A DNA stretch of 15,919 bases from an uncultured Adlercreutzia sp. (GTDB lineage: Bacteria; Actinomycetota; Coriobacteriia; Coriobacteriales; Eggerthellaceae). The first letter of the stretch is position 1. Each line of letters opens with the position of its first letter. Location: contig CABSMC010000065.1 in NCBI GenBank assembly GCA_902478715.1, forward strand, positions 1 to 15,919. Direction: 5' to 3'. The notes beneath the pieces are model-generated. The model saw only the letters and a program-made list of their open reading frames with translations. It had not been told where the DNA came from and did no database searches. Position numbers and translations under genes: made by a program. This document shows, one piece after another, positions 6,841 through 14,972 of this stretch.

Positions 6841-9800
6841 GTGAGCAAGTCTCTGACAATGTCCCGACGTTCGTTCGTGAAGACCGCGGCCATCACGGCC
6901 GGGGCCGCCGCGGCGCTCGGCGCCCAGACGACCACCGCCTTTGCCGAATCCACGTACCCCGAGGTCATCGGGAACGACACGGTAGTGGTGAAGACCTGCT
7001 GCCGCGGGTGCGGCAAGATGGAGTGCGGCGTCAAGGTCGTCGTGCAGAACGGCCGCGCCATCCGCGTCGAGGGCGACGAGGGCGCCTGGCAGTCCATGGG
7101 CAACTGCTGCACCAAGTCGCAGTCGTCCATCCAGGCCGCCTACCACCCCGACCGTTTGCACTACCCCATGAAGCGCACGAACCCCAAGGGCGAGGAGCCC
7201 GGCTGGGTGCGCATCTCTTGGGACGAGGCGCTCGACACCATCGTGGACAACCTGCGGGAGATCACGGCCAAGTACGGCGGCGAGTCCATCGCCTGCCAGG
7301 TGGGCACGTCCCGCATCTGGTGCATGCATTCCGAGTCCATTCTGAAGAACATGCTCGAGACGCCGAACAACATCGAGGCTTGGCAGATCTGCAAGGGCCC
7401 GCGCCACTTCGCCGGCACCATGGTCTCCGGCTTCGGCTGCTCCTGGATGGAGACCATCGAGCGTCCGAAGGTGTACGTGCAGTGGGGCGGCGCTTCCGAG
7501 ATGTCCAACTACGACGATAGCTGCCGCACCACCGTGGACGTGGCGAGCCGCGCCGACGTGCACATCTCCGTCGACCCCCGCATGGCCAACATGGGCAAGG
7601 AGGCCGACTTCTGGCAGCACCTGCATCCCCAGACCGATGGCGCGCTGGCCCTCGCCTGGACCAACGTCGTCATCGAGAACAACCTTTATGACGACCTGTA
7701 CGTTAAGAAGTGGACCAACGCCCCGTTCCTCGTCTGCGAGGACTTCGACGACGCCTGGATGGACGAGAACGGCTTCCCGACCATCCGCACCGACGGCTCC
7801 TACTGGCAGGTGAAGACGCGCCTTCTGAAGGAGTCCGACATCGTGGAGGGCGGAAGTCCGTACAAGTTCCTCGTGTACGACAACAACTGGGAGGAGCTGG
7901 CGAAGCAGGGCATTAAGCACCAGTACGGCGCTTTCACCTGGTTCAATGCCGACCAGGAGGGCAACATCGACGACACCGGCGGTTTCTGGGAGGGCGAGAA
8001 CTACTCCACCGCCAAGGCCTATGAGGGCCGCGAGGCCGCCCAGGAGAACCTGCTCCCCGGCCAGACCCAGGGCTGGGTGCCCGATCTGATGCCCTTCGAC
8101 CCGGCCATCGATCCGGCCATTGAGGGCGAGTTCGAGGTCACGCTGAAGGACGGCCGTACCGTGAAGGTGAAGCCGGTGTGGGAGCACTACAAGGCTCGCG
8201 CCGCCGAGTTCGCTCCCGAGATCGCCGCCGAGATCACCGGCATTCCGGCCCAGGAGATCATCGACGCCGCCAAGGCCTACGCCACCCGCATCGATCCCGA
8301 GACCGGCTACGGCAACGGCGGCATCCAGTACATGCTCGCCATCGAGCACGGCACCAACGCCATCCAGAACGCCCGCGCCCTGGACAACCTCGTCGGCATC
8401 ACCGGCAACTTCGACACCCCCGGCGGCAACCGCGGCCCGACAATCGTCCCCATTGACGGCGACCTCCAGGGCTTCGGTGCCTGGGCTCCGGGTGCTTCCA
8501 CCCCGCCGGCCGAGATCAACCTCAAGCAGATCGGCATCGAGAAGTTCCCGCTTCTGGGTTGGTGGCAGTACTGGTGCGACGGCCCGACCATCTACGAGAC
8601 CATGGTCTCAAGCGACCCCTACCCAGTGCGCGCCCTGTGGAACGAGTCCGGCAACTTCATGTCCTTCGCCAACACCACGACGGCATGGGAGGGGCTTCTG
8701 AGCCTCGACTTCTTCGTGGACTTGAACCTGTGGCATGCGCCCTCCACCGACGCCGCCGACATCATCCTGCCCGTCGCCCACTGGATCGAGCTGAACAGCC
8801 CCCGCGCCTCGCAGGGTTCCGCCGGCGCCATGGGCGCGACGGTCAAGTGCGTGCAGCCGCCCGCGGAGGCGCGCTACGATCCCGAGATCGTCATGGACTT
8901 CGCCAAGCGCTGGGGCTACGAGTGGAATCCGAGCGACCCGGACAACCTGTGGCCCGACATCCAGTGGCAGCTCGACGATTCCATCAAGCTTCTCTCCGAC
9001 GACGAGTGGCCGTACCAAGAGTGGACGGTCGAGAACGGCAAGGTCGTGAAGTGCGAGCAGAAGGGCACGCCGCTGGCCGAGATGAAGCCGAAGTACACCT
9101 GGGACGAGTACGTTGCCGAGTTCCAGGCCAACGGCTGGTGGCAGGCCAAGGACGTCGACCCGAAGCAGTGGGGCACCTACCGTCGCTACCAGACCGGCGG
9201 CATCCGCGCCCGCAACCGCGAATGGGCCCGCCTCGACTACACGGTGGGCAAGGGCATCGCCGACTGGAAGCCCGGCTTCCGCACGCCTACCATGAAGCAG
9301 GAGATCTGGTCCACGGTTATGGAAGCGCATCATCCCGATGACCCGTCCCAGTTCATTCCGAACTGGCATCCGGCTCCCCACGATTATCAGGCCGAGCCCG
9401 AGCGCGCGAAGGAATACCCGCTCACCGTTACCACCGGCCGCCGTATTCCCGTGTACTTCCACTCCGAGCACCGCCAGCTTCCCTGGACCCGCGAGCTGTG
9501 GCCCGTGCCGCGCGTCGAGATCAACCCGCAGACGGCCGAGGAGTACGGCATCGAGCAGGGCGACTGGGTGTGGATCGAGACCGAGTGGGGCAAGATCCGC
9601 GAGGTTGCCGATCTGTACTACGGCGTTCCGAAGAACGTGATCAACTGCGAGCACACCTGGTGGTATCCCGAGCTCTCCCAGGATGCCGGCCACGGCTTCC
9701 AGCTGTCCGCCGTGAACCAGCTGATCGACAACTCCGCTCAGGACCCGCACTGCGGTTCCTCGAACCTCCGAGGATATTTGGCCAAGATCTACAAGGCCAC

Positions 9801-9921
9801 GCCCGAGAACTCGCCGTTCAACAACCCAGTTCCGTGCGCCAGCGACGGCACCCCCATCATCCACACGTCCGACGACCCGCGCCTGAAAGAATGGCTGCCC
9901 ACCTACGAAGGGAGGGAGTAA
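6841..9921 (+). CDS. DMSO reductase-family molybdopterin oxidoreductase, catalytic subunit, substrate unknown
   Basis: 1026 aa from a GTG at 6841 with AGGAGG six bases upstream. A Tat signal (MSRRSFVKTAA, Arg9-Arg10, cleavage near the AFA at 33-35) directs export. An N-terminal iron-sulfur motif follows: C53/C54-x-x-C57-x4-C62 with C89/C90. The molybdopterin domains span about residues 110-750 and the C-terminal cofactor-binding beta-barrel about 840-1000 (YPLTVTTGRR, RVEINPQTAEEYGIEQGDWV, TWWYPE). WQICKGPRH places Cys184 where acetylene hydratase-like enzymes have the metal ligand, so Cys ligation is a guess; classical DmsA uses Ser. The sequence looks closer to the acetylene hydratase/catechol dehydroxylase side of the family than to E. 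coli DmsA, and it is longer (about 814 aa there). It forms an operon with the iron-sulfur and anchor subunits, the first 3 bases downstream. The substrate could be a sulfoxide, N-oxide, catechol or other organic acceptor. Confidence 0.92.
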   Translation: MSKSLTMSRRSFVKTAAITAGAAAALGAQTTTAFAESTYPEVIGNDTVVVKTCCRGCGKMECGVKVVVQNGRAIRVEGDEGAWQSMGNCCTKSQSSIQAAYHPDRLHYPMKRTNPKGEEPGWVRISWDEALDTIVDNLREITAKYGGESIACQVGTSRIWCMHSESILKNMLETPNNIEAWQICKGPRHFAGTMVSGFGCSWMETIERPKVYVQWGGASEMSNYDDSCRTTVDVASRADVHISVDPRMANMGKEADFWQHLHPQTDGALALAWTNVVIENNLYDDLYVKKWTNAPFLVCEDFDDAWMDENGFPTIRTDGSYWQVKTRLLKESDIVEGGSPYKFLVYDNNWEELAKQGIKHQYGAFTWFNADQEGNIDDTGGFWEGENYSTAKAYEGREAAQENLLPGQTQGWVPDLMPFDPAIDPAIEGEFEVTLKDGRTVKVKPVWEHYKARAAEFAPEIAAEITGIPAQEIIDAAKAYATRIDPETGYGNGGIQYMLAIEHGTNAIQNARALDNLVGITGNFDTPGGNRGPTIVPIDGDLQGFGAWAPGASTPPAEINLKQIGIEKFPLLGWWQYWCDGPTIYETMVSSDPYPVRALWNESGNFMSFANTTTAWEGLLSLDFFVDLNLWHAPSTDAADIILPVAHWIELNSPRASQGSAGAMGATVKCVQPPAEARYDPEIVMDFAKRWGYEWNPSDPDNLWPDIQWQLDDSIKLLSDDEWPYQEWTVENGKVVKCEQKGTPLAEMKPKYTWDEYVAEFQANGWWQAKDVDPKQWGTYRRYQTGGIRARNREWARLDYTVGKGIADWKPGFRTPTMKQEIWSTVMEAHHPDDPSQFIPNWHPAPHDYQAEPERAKEYPLTVTTGRRIPVYFHSEHRQLPWTRELWPVPRVEINPQTAEEYGIEQGDWVWIETEWGKIREVADLYYGVPKNVINCEHTWWYPELSQDAGHGFQLSAVNQLIDNSAQDPHCGSSNLRGYLAKIYKATPENSPFNNPVPCASDGTPIIHTSDDPRLKEWLPTYEGRE

Positions 9922-9924
9922 CCC

Positions 9925-10557
9925 ATGGCTACCGCTATCATCACCGATCTGAACCGCTGCGTCGGCTGCCTCGCCTGCGCGACGGCCTGCAAGGGCGTGA
10001 ACAACGTGCCCATCGGCAACTACTGGAACAAGGTGGTGCGCGTCGGGCCGAACCCCATCCCCGGCGGCTCCGGCGACTACCCCGACGTGTACATGTACTT
10101 TCTGCCCATCTCCTGCCAGCACTGCGAGAACCCCGAGTGCGTGAAGGTGTGCCCGACCGAGGCATCGCACGTGGCCGAGGACGGTTCCATCCAGGTGGAC
10201 AAGGACAAGTGCATCGGCTGCCAGTTCTGCGTCATGGCCTGCCCCTACGGCGTCCGCTACCTCAACGAGGAAGAGAAGGTCGTCGAGAAGTGCACGCTGT
10301 GCGAGCAGAAGCTGCTCCAGGGCGAACTGCCCCAGTGCGTCAGCCAGTGCGGCGGCAACGCCCGCTGGATCGGCGACCCGGATCAGGGCTATGAGTCCTT
10401 TGTGGGCAGCTACGACTCGGCCGGCGAGCAGCGCCGTATGTTGGAGTTCCTTGAGCCCTTCGAGGAAGGCGACGTGTACAAGCTGCCCGACGTGGGCAAC
10501 CACCCCGCCTACTCCTACATCCTGCGCGGCCAGAAATGGGAAGGAGGCATCGCCTAA
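9925..10557 (+). CDS. DmsB-like electron-transfer subunit with four [4Fe-4S] clusters
   Basis: The 210-aa protein has no signal peptide and is presumably exported together with its partner by the Tat route, as for DmsB. Sixteen cysteines fall into four groups: C12-x2-C15-x2-C18-x3-C22; C64-x2-C67-x4-C72-x3-C76; C96-x2-C99-x2-C102-x3-C106; and C123-x2-C126-x11-C138-x3-C142. All positions keep cysteine, so four [4Fe-4S] clusters are expected, with no 3Fe-4S variant as in NarH. It passes electrons from the membrane anchor to the molybdopterin subunit. The ATG lies 3 bases after the stop of the catalytic subunit gene, with GGGAGGGAG before it. The gene ends in TAATG, overlapping the start of the anchor gene by one base. 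Length and layout match DmsB. Confidence 0.94.
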   Translation: MATAIITDLNRCVGCLACATACKGVNNVPIGNYWNKVVRVGPNPIPGGSGDYPDVYMYFLPISCQHCENPECVKVCPTEASHVAEDGSIQVDKDKCIGCQFCVMACPYGVRYLNEEEKVVEKCTLCEQKLLQGELPQCVSQCGGNARWIGDPDQGYESFVGSYDSAGEQRRMLEFLEPFEEGDVYKLPDVGNHPAYSYILRGQKWEGGIA

Positions 10558-11429
10558 TGGAAACGCAATGGCCCCTCGTAATCTTCACGCTGTTCGTCTG
10601 CATCACCTGCGGCCTGCTCGGCTCCATGAGCATCTTGGCCCTGCGCGGTCGTGGCCGCGACCTTCAGATGACGGGCCTTGTCACCTCTGCGGTGTGCTTG
10701 GTCATCGGCGGTATCGGCGCGTTTTTGCACCTTGAGCACTGGGAGCGCATCTTCAACGGCTTCGGCCACATCACCTCCGGCATCACCCAGGAGCTCATCG
10801 GGTGCGTGGCGCTGGCCGTGGTCATGGTGCTGTGGTTCGTCGTCCTGCGCAAGGGCGAGGACAAGCTTCCCGCCTGGCTTCCCGTGGTGACGCTCATCGT
10901 GGCGGTGGCCATGGTGGTCGCCACCGGCCACTCCTACCTCATGCCGGCCCGTGCCGCCTGGGGTATCGCGCTCATCGTGTTCTATCTGTGCAACGCTTGC
11001 ATGCTCGGCCCCATCGTGCTGTGGGCCGTCGCTGTGGCCAAAGGCGATACCGAGGCCGAGGGCGCGGCGATCAACCTGGCGTTTATCGGCGCGGCCCTGC
11101 AGCTTTTGGGTGATGCGGTGTACGCCGTGTCCGTGGCCATGTCCAGTATGCCCGACCACGGCTACTACGCCGACCCGACGGCCATGACCACGCCGCCCAA
11201 GGCGGTGACCGATCTGTTCGAGGTCATGGTGTCCGGCGCCGCGGCCCCGATGTTCTGGAGCGCCATCGTCTGCGCCGTCATCGTTCTGGCCTGCGCGCTC
11301 GTGGCCCGCAAGAAGGCCGGCGCGAGCAAGACCTACCTGGTGGTGGCCGCCGTGGCCGCCCTGGCCGCGAGCCTGTTCTTCCGCGTGGCCGTCTACCAGC
11401 TCGGCTTCTCGGTGTTCATGCTGTACTAG
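10557..11429 (+). CDS. DmsC-like membrane anchor subunit
   Basis: 290 aa from the ATG in the TAATG overlap at 10557, with AGGAGG about ten bases upstream; an in-frame ATG at 10536 inside the previous gene would add seven residues and is less likely. Eight hydrophobic segments can be seen near residues 7-29, 38-57, 79-98, 105-122, 133-157, 172-193, 220-250 and 260-284. This is the topology and length of E. coli DmsC (287 aa). The N-terminal WPLVIFTLFV and the FLHLEHWERIFNGFGHITSG segment after helix 2 match the DmsC pattern. It should oxidise menaquinol and pass electrons to the four-cluster subunit. It is not the NrfD type of anchor. A strong hairpin begins 12 bases after the stop, so it is the last gene of the operon. 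Confidence 0.9.
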   Translation: METQWPLVIFTLFVCITCGLLGSMSILALRGRGRDLQMTGLVTSAVCLVIGGIGAFLHLEHWERIFNGFGHITSGITQELIGCVALAVVMVLWFVVLRKGEDKLPAWLPVVTLIVAVAMVVATGHSYLMPARAAWGIALIVFYLCNACMLGPIVLWAVAVAKGDTEAEGAAINLAFIGAALQLLGDAVYAVSVAMSSMPDHGYYADPTAMTTPPKAVTDLFEVMVSGAAAPMFWSAIVCAVIVLACALVARKKAGASKTYLVVAAVAALAASLFFRVAVYQLGFSVFMLY

Positions 11430-11441
11430 GAATTAACCGAT

Positions 11442-11486
11442 TGGTCGAGGGGCTCCTTTCCCTCCTCTCCCTTAGCCCCTCGACCA
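11442..11486 (+). terminator. Terminator hairpin of the DmsABC-like operon
   Basis: TGGTCGAGGGGCT at 11442-11454 and its exact reverse complement at 11474-11486 form a 13-bp stem with a 19-base pyrimidine-rich loop, starting 12 bases after the anchor gene stop. There is no clear T-run after it. Confidence 0.65.
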
Positions 11487-11498
11487 TAGCTTCTTCCG

Positions 11499-11528
11499 CG
11501 AGAGCGGCCCTCATTCGGGCCGCTCTCG
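11499..11528 (-). terminator. Terminator hairpin after the second LuxR-type gene (convergent)
   Basis: CGAGAGCGGCCC at 11499-11510 and GGGCCGCTCTCG at 11517-11528 form a perfect 12-bp GC-rich stem with a 6-base loop. It lies 6 bases beyond the stop of the minus-strand regulator gene and may work in both directions. No T-run follows on either strand. Confidence 0.6.
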
Positions 11529-11534
11529 TCGTTG

Positions 11535-13034
11535 CTAGCCCTCCACCAGATCGAGCAGTTCCTGATGGGAGTGGATGCCGAGCTTTGCGTAGACATGCTT
11601 CACGTGGGCCTTCACGGTGTTGCGGGACACGACGAGCGCCTCCTCGATGTAGGCGCGGTCGCGGCCGCGGGCGAGCATGGCGAACACCTCGGCCTCGCGC
11701 GGGGTGAGGGAGAACTCGCTCGCGATGGCCTTGCAGCGGGCGGCGAAGGCCTCTTCGGGGGTGCGGGCCGCGGGCATCGGGGTCGCCCCCGCTTCCGTTT
11801 CGGCGCCGGTTCCTGTTCCTTCCCCCGCATCGGCCCCGTTCTCGGTGGACGCCGTCGCCCCCACCAGCACTGGGTCGATGCCGTCGATGACGCCGGCGAA
11901 GGTGAAGCGCTTCAGCCCGATGGTCACATAGGCGGCGAACACCAAAAGCAGTACTGCGGGGATCGCCACCCGCAAAGTTGGCATGCTTGCCGCGGCGCTG
12001 TTGGCAAGCATGCCCGCGGCGGCTCCCGTAAGCGATCCTAAGGCCGAGACACCATTGCCCCAGGCTACCGTTGTGATGGCTCCGAGTGGGTTGCGCGCGG
12101 CAATGGTGATGAGCGCCATCTGGGCGGCCATGATGAACAGGCCGTTGCCGGCGTTCAGCAGCGCCACGTCGGCCGCTCCGCTGTCGGCGGCGAGCAGGGG
12201 CTGGGTTGCCAGAAGGAACCCGGCCATCACCGCGAGGGCCGACAGCTGCACGAGACCGTCGGCGGGAAAGCGCCGGCGCGAGCAAATCACGTAAAGGGCC
12301 ACGAGGGCAAGCGGGATGGCCGAGAGAAACGACATGCGTGGCGTGCCCGCCACCTCTCCGAAACGCAGGGCGAACCCGAAGGCCACCTGGAACAAAAACA
12401 AGCACACGAACAGGGCCGAGAACGGCGCGAGGAACGAGGCCGGCCGCGTGACGGCGATGTCGCTCGGCGAAGGCCGGTCGTGGGCCATGTCGAAGTAGAG
12501 GCGCGCCCCTCGGGCGGTAAGCGTGATGGCCGCCAAGGGGAAAGCCAGGAAGAGAGCGGTTCCGACCCACGGGGGCAGAAGCGATGACGCGGGGCTCGCC
12601 GCCAGCCGAACGGTGTAGGCCGCAGCGATGATCACGGCCGTCGCGTGCATTTCGAGGCGCGCGAGATAAAGCGCCACCGATATGGTCGCCACCGATCGGC
12701 CGATGGCGGCGAGGCTCGCACCCGCAACGAGGGGCGCCGGCGCGGAAAACCCAAGCCCCAGGGCCAGAAGCGCGCCGCCGCCTACAAGACAGGCTACCGC
12801 CACGGCGACGATGACGCGCTCCCGCAGAAGGCGCGGGGCGCGGTAGGCCGCAAGTCCAAGGCCGAGCAAAGTTGCTGCCGAGAACGTGACGGAGATGTCG
12901 CGGGCGAACATGAAGATCGCGTCGAACTGCGGGAAGAGCGAGCCGTTCATGAGAGAGGTGGTGCCGAGCGTCAAAAGCAGCGCGACGAACCCGCACAAGG
13001 GGCTCGCCTTTTCTGCAGTGCATTCCGTTTCCAT
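11535..13034 (-). CDS. LuxR-type regulator with polytopic membrane sensor domain (next to flavin reductase/cytochrome pair)
   Basis: 499 aa from ATG at 13034, with AGGGAG four bases upstream. Residues about 12-385 form roughly twelve hydrophobic segments. A low-complexity linker rich in Gly, Ala, Thr and Glu follows (about 390-430), then a LuxR helix-turn-helix (441-499: FSLTPREAEVFAMLARG, then ALVVSRNTVKAHVKHVYAKL). The architecture matches the regulator at 4956-6467, but the membrane domains are divergent in sequence, so they probably sense different ligands. It lies 213 bases downstream of the flavoprotein gene on the same strand with a strong terminator between, so it should have its own promoter within about 13035-13076. 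By position it likely regulates the flavoprotein/cytochrome pair; this is inference. Confidence 0.9.
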   Translation of the reverse strand: METECTAEKASPLCGFVALLLTLGTTSLMNGSLFPQFDAIFMFARDISVTFSAATLLGLGLAAYRAPRLLRERVIVAVAVACLVGGGALLALGLGFSAPAPLVAGASLAAIGRSVATISVALYLARLEMHATAVIIAAAYTVRLAASPASSLLPPWVGTALFLAFPLAAITLTARGARLYFDMAHDRPSPSDIAVTRPASFLAPFSALFVCLFLFQVAFGFALRFGEVAGTPRMSFLSAIPLALVALYVICSRRRFPADGLVQLSALAVMAGFLLATQPLLAADSGAADVALLNAGNGLFIMAAQMALITIAARNPLGAITTVAWGNGVSALGSLTGAAAGMLANSAAASMPTLRVAIPAVLLLVFAAYVTIGLKRFTFAGVIDGIDPVLVGATASTENGADAGEGTGTGAETEAGATPMPAARTPEEAFAARCKAIASEFSLTPREAEVFAMLARGRDRAYIEEALVVSRNTVKAHVKHVYAKLGIHSHQELLDLVEG

Positions 13035-13036
13035 GT

Positions 13037-13056
13037 CGCTCCCTTTCGCTCCCTTT
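13037..13056 (-). repeat. Tandem 10-base repeat carrying the Shine-Dalgarno sequence
   Basis: Two exact head-to-tail copies of AAAGGGAGCG (minus strand) lie directly upstream of the regulator ATG at 13034. Each copy carries an AGGGAG ribosome-binding core. Only the proximal copy is at a working distance. Confidence 0.6.
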
Positions 13057-13076
13057 CGCCTCCCTCCATTCTACAC

Positions 13077-13115
13077 GCGAAAACCCCCTGTCCGCGCAGG
13101 ACAGGGGGTTTTCGC
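13077..13115 (-). terminator. Strong hairpin terminator after the flavoprotein/cytochrome operon
   Basis: A perfect 17-bp stem (arms 13077-13093 and 13099-13115, core CCCCCTGTCC/GGACAGGGGG) has a 5-base loop. Its outer part pairs AAAA with TTTT, giving a T-run within the descending arm on both strands. It lies about 130 bases after the flavoprotein gene and 42 bases before the next gene, so it likely isolates the two transcripts. Confidence 0.75.
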
Positions 13116-13247
13116 TCTTATAACCGCTGGTCGCTGGAGGGGAGGCGCGACCGGCGGTATCCCTTGGGAAGGGCTTGACGAACTGCCTTCGCGGGATGTG
13201 GAGTAAACGGCTCGCGAAGGCGAAGGGGCCTTGAAGGCGCGGACGCC

Positions 13248-14972
13248 TTACGCCTGCCCGGTTGCCGCCAGCATGCCGGCGCGGCGGCCGAAGGTCATGG
13301 TGCGCCCGCAGGCGAGCCCCGTCAGCAGGTTTGGATAGCTCACCGAGAAGAAGCCGCCCGAGTCGTTGCCGGTGAGGTACAGGCCCTCGATGGGGTCGCC
13401 GTTCTCGTCACAGGGGTGCATGTTCGTGTCGATGGTTACGCCATCCAGCGTCGCCAAGAACCACGCGCCGGTGCGCACGCCGTAGAAGGGCGGCGTGTCG
13501 ATGGCCATCAAGCGATGCTTCTCCTTGTAGTAGTCGGTGTCCTCGCCGGCCGCGGCCATCTCGTTGTAGTGCTTCCACGAGGCCACGGTGGTCTCCACGG
13601 GCAGGTTCAGCTTCTCAGCGAGCTCTTCCATGGTGTCGGCCTTCTGCACGTAACCGTCCTCGATGAGCTTCTCGATCATACCGTCCACGACTTGCATGGG
13701 GATGTTGTTCTTCGCCCCGTTGGGGAAGGGGAACAGCCGGCAGCAGCCCACCTCGTCGAAGGCCTCGGCCTGCGCGGCGTGGTTCGCGTCCCAGATGTCC
13801 ACGTAGGTCTGGTGCGGCTGCATGATGGTGGAGTGCAGCATGTAGTCGTAGGGGCCGCTCTCGTTGCAGAAGCGCTCGCCCTTCAGGTTCAGCTTCAGGA
13901 AGGGCTGCTCGCCGAACCAGAACCAGCGGCCGAGCACGCCGTCGCCGGCGTACTGGTCGGGCTTCACGCAGGCGCGGTTGAAGGTGCAAGCGGCGCCGAG
14001 CGGATCCATGGTGGCGCCGAGCCACAGCGCCGCCTTGATGCCGCTTCCCGTGGGGTTGCCGCCGGAACCCGGGGCCGCGATGCGGATCTTCTGGTTCCAA
14101 GCCTGGCGGTCCTCCATCATCTCCAGGTTGTTGCCGTAGCCGCCGGTGGAGAGGATGACGCCCTTGCTGGCGTTGATGCGCAGGTAGTGGCGGTCACCCT
14201 GCACGTCGCGGGCGATGACGCCGGTCACGCGGCCGGCGTCATCGGTCTCGCACTTGATGAACTCGCAGTACCAGCGCGTCTCGGCGCCCTGCTCGGCGGC
14301 ATAGGCCAGGATGGACTCGGCGAAGCCCCATTCCTCGTCCTCGGCCACGGCATCGGTCTTCTGCGGGCTGTGGCCGGTGGCGAAGGCCTTGTCGCGGCCC
14401 GGGTCGGAGGTGTCGCCCACGCCGCCCTCGAACTCCATGACGAGCTTGCCGTCGCGCTGAATGATGTCGGTGAGCCAGTCCACCATGGCGCCGGACTCGT
14501 CGGCCCACAGCTTCACCAGGTCGTAGCTCACAAAGCCGTTGGCGTAGCGGACGATGTCCTCGACAGCCTCTTTCTTCTCGATGCGGAACTCCGGGAACTC
14601 GTTGAAGGAGGCCTGCTGCAGACGCGAGTCGATGGCGCCGATGTCCTCGCGGACGTTGTGCGGGGTGCCCTGGCGGTCGATGCCGAGCACCTTCGCACCG
14701 TTCTCGGCCGCCGAGATCATGGCCGGAATGCCGCCGGTGCCCATGCCTACGACGAGCACCTCGGTCTCGATGGTCTCGGCGATGTCGGCCTCGTCGATGA
14801 CGGGCGGCGCTCCCAGCCAGGAGGGGCCGCCGAAGTCGCCGGCGCTCGGGTTGGCCGGGGTTGCGGCCGCGTAGCCCTGGCCGCAACCGGACAGCGTGCC
14901 GGCGGTCAGGGCGCCCATGGCCGCGAGGCCGGCGCCTTTGAAGAAGCTGCGACGTGTTACGTTACTGGACAT
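13248..14972 (-). CDS. Tat-exported FAD-dependent reductase (fumarate reductase/Cgr2-like flavoprotein)
   Basis: 574 aa from ATG at 14972 with GGGAGG six bases upstream. The N-terminus carries a twin-arginine signal (TRRSFFKGAG, Arg7-Arg8) that ends in a lipobox, LSGC at 27-30, so it may be a lipid-anchored exported protein. FAD-binding elements follow: VLVVGMGTGG (72-81), the GVILSTGGYG strand (271-280), and the C-terminal GLYLTGNDSGG and TFGRRAG segments (530 onward). This is the flavoprotein fold of soluble fumarate reductase, urocanate reductase and Cgr2. GERFCNES at 365-372 fits the substrate-side region. There is no FMN-binding domain, so electrons should come from the cytochrome whose gene overlaps it by 11 bases. 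Near 306 the usual TGDG reads PTGSG. The substrate cannot be predicted. Confidence 0.9.
   Translation of the reverse strand: MSSNVTRRSFFKGAGLAAMGALTAGTLSGCGQGYAAATPANPSAGDFGGPSWLGAPPVIDEADIAETIETEVLVVGMGTGGIPAMISAAENGAKVLGIDRQGTPHNVREDIGAIDSRLQQASFNEFPEFRIEKKEAVEDIVRYANGFVSYDLVKLWADESGAMVDWLTDIIQRDGKLVMEFEGGVGDTSDPGRDKAFATGHSPQKTDAVAEDEEWGFAESILAYAAEQGAETRWYCEFIKCETDDAGRVTGVIARDVQGDRHYLRINASKGVILSTGGYGNNLEMMEDRQAWNQKIRIAAPGSGGNPTGSGIKAALWLGATMDPLGAACTFNRACVKPDQYAGDGVLGRWFWFGEQPFLKLNLKGERFCNESGPYDYMLHSTIMQPHQTYVDIWDANHAAQAEAFDEVGCCRLFPFPNGAKNNIPMQVVDGMIEKLIEDGYVQKADTMEELAEKLNLPVETTVASWKHYNEMAAAGEDTDYYKEKHRLMAIDTPPFYGVRTGAWFLATLDGVTIDTNMHPCDENGDPIEGLYLTGNDSGGFFSVSYPNLLTGLACGRTMTFGRRAGMLAATGQA

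Noticed and set aside
6634..10503. Very long minus-strand reading frames (571 and 631 codons) antisense to the molybdopterin subunit gene
   Set aside because: They mirror the codon bias of the plus-strand gene, have His/Gly/Val/Leu-rich low-complexity translations, no recognisable motif, and lie opposite strongly supported domains.
13234..13249. AAGGCG/CGCCTT hairpin at the stop of the flavoprotein gene as the terminator
   Set aside because: The 6-bp stem overlaps the stop codon and has no T-run; the 17-bp hairpin at 13077-13115 is far stronger.
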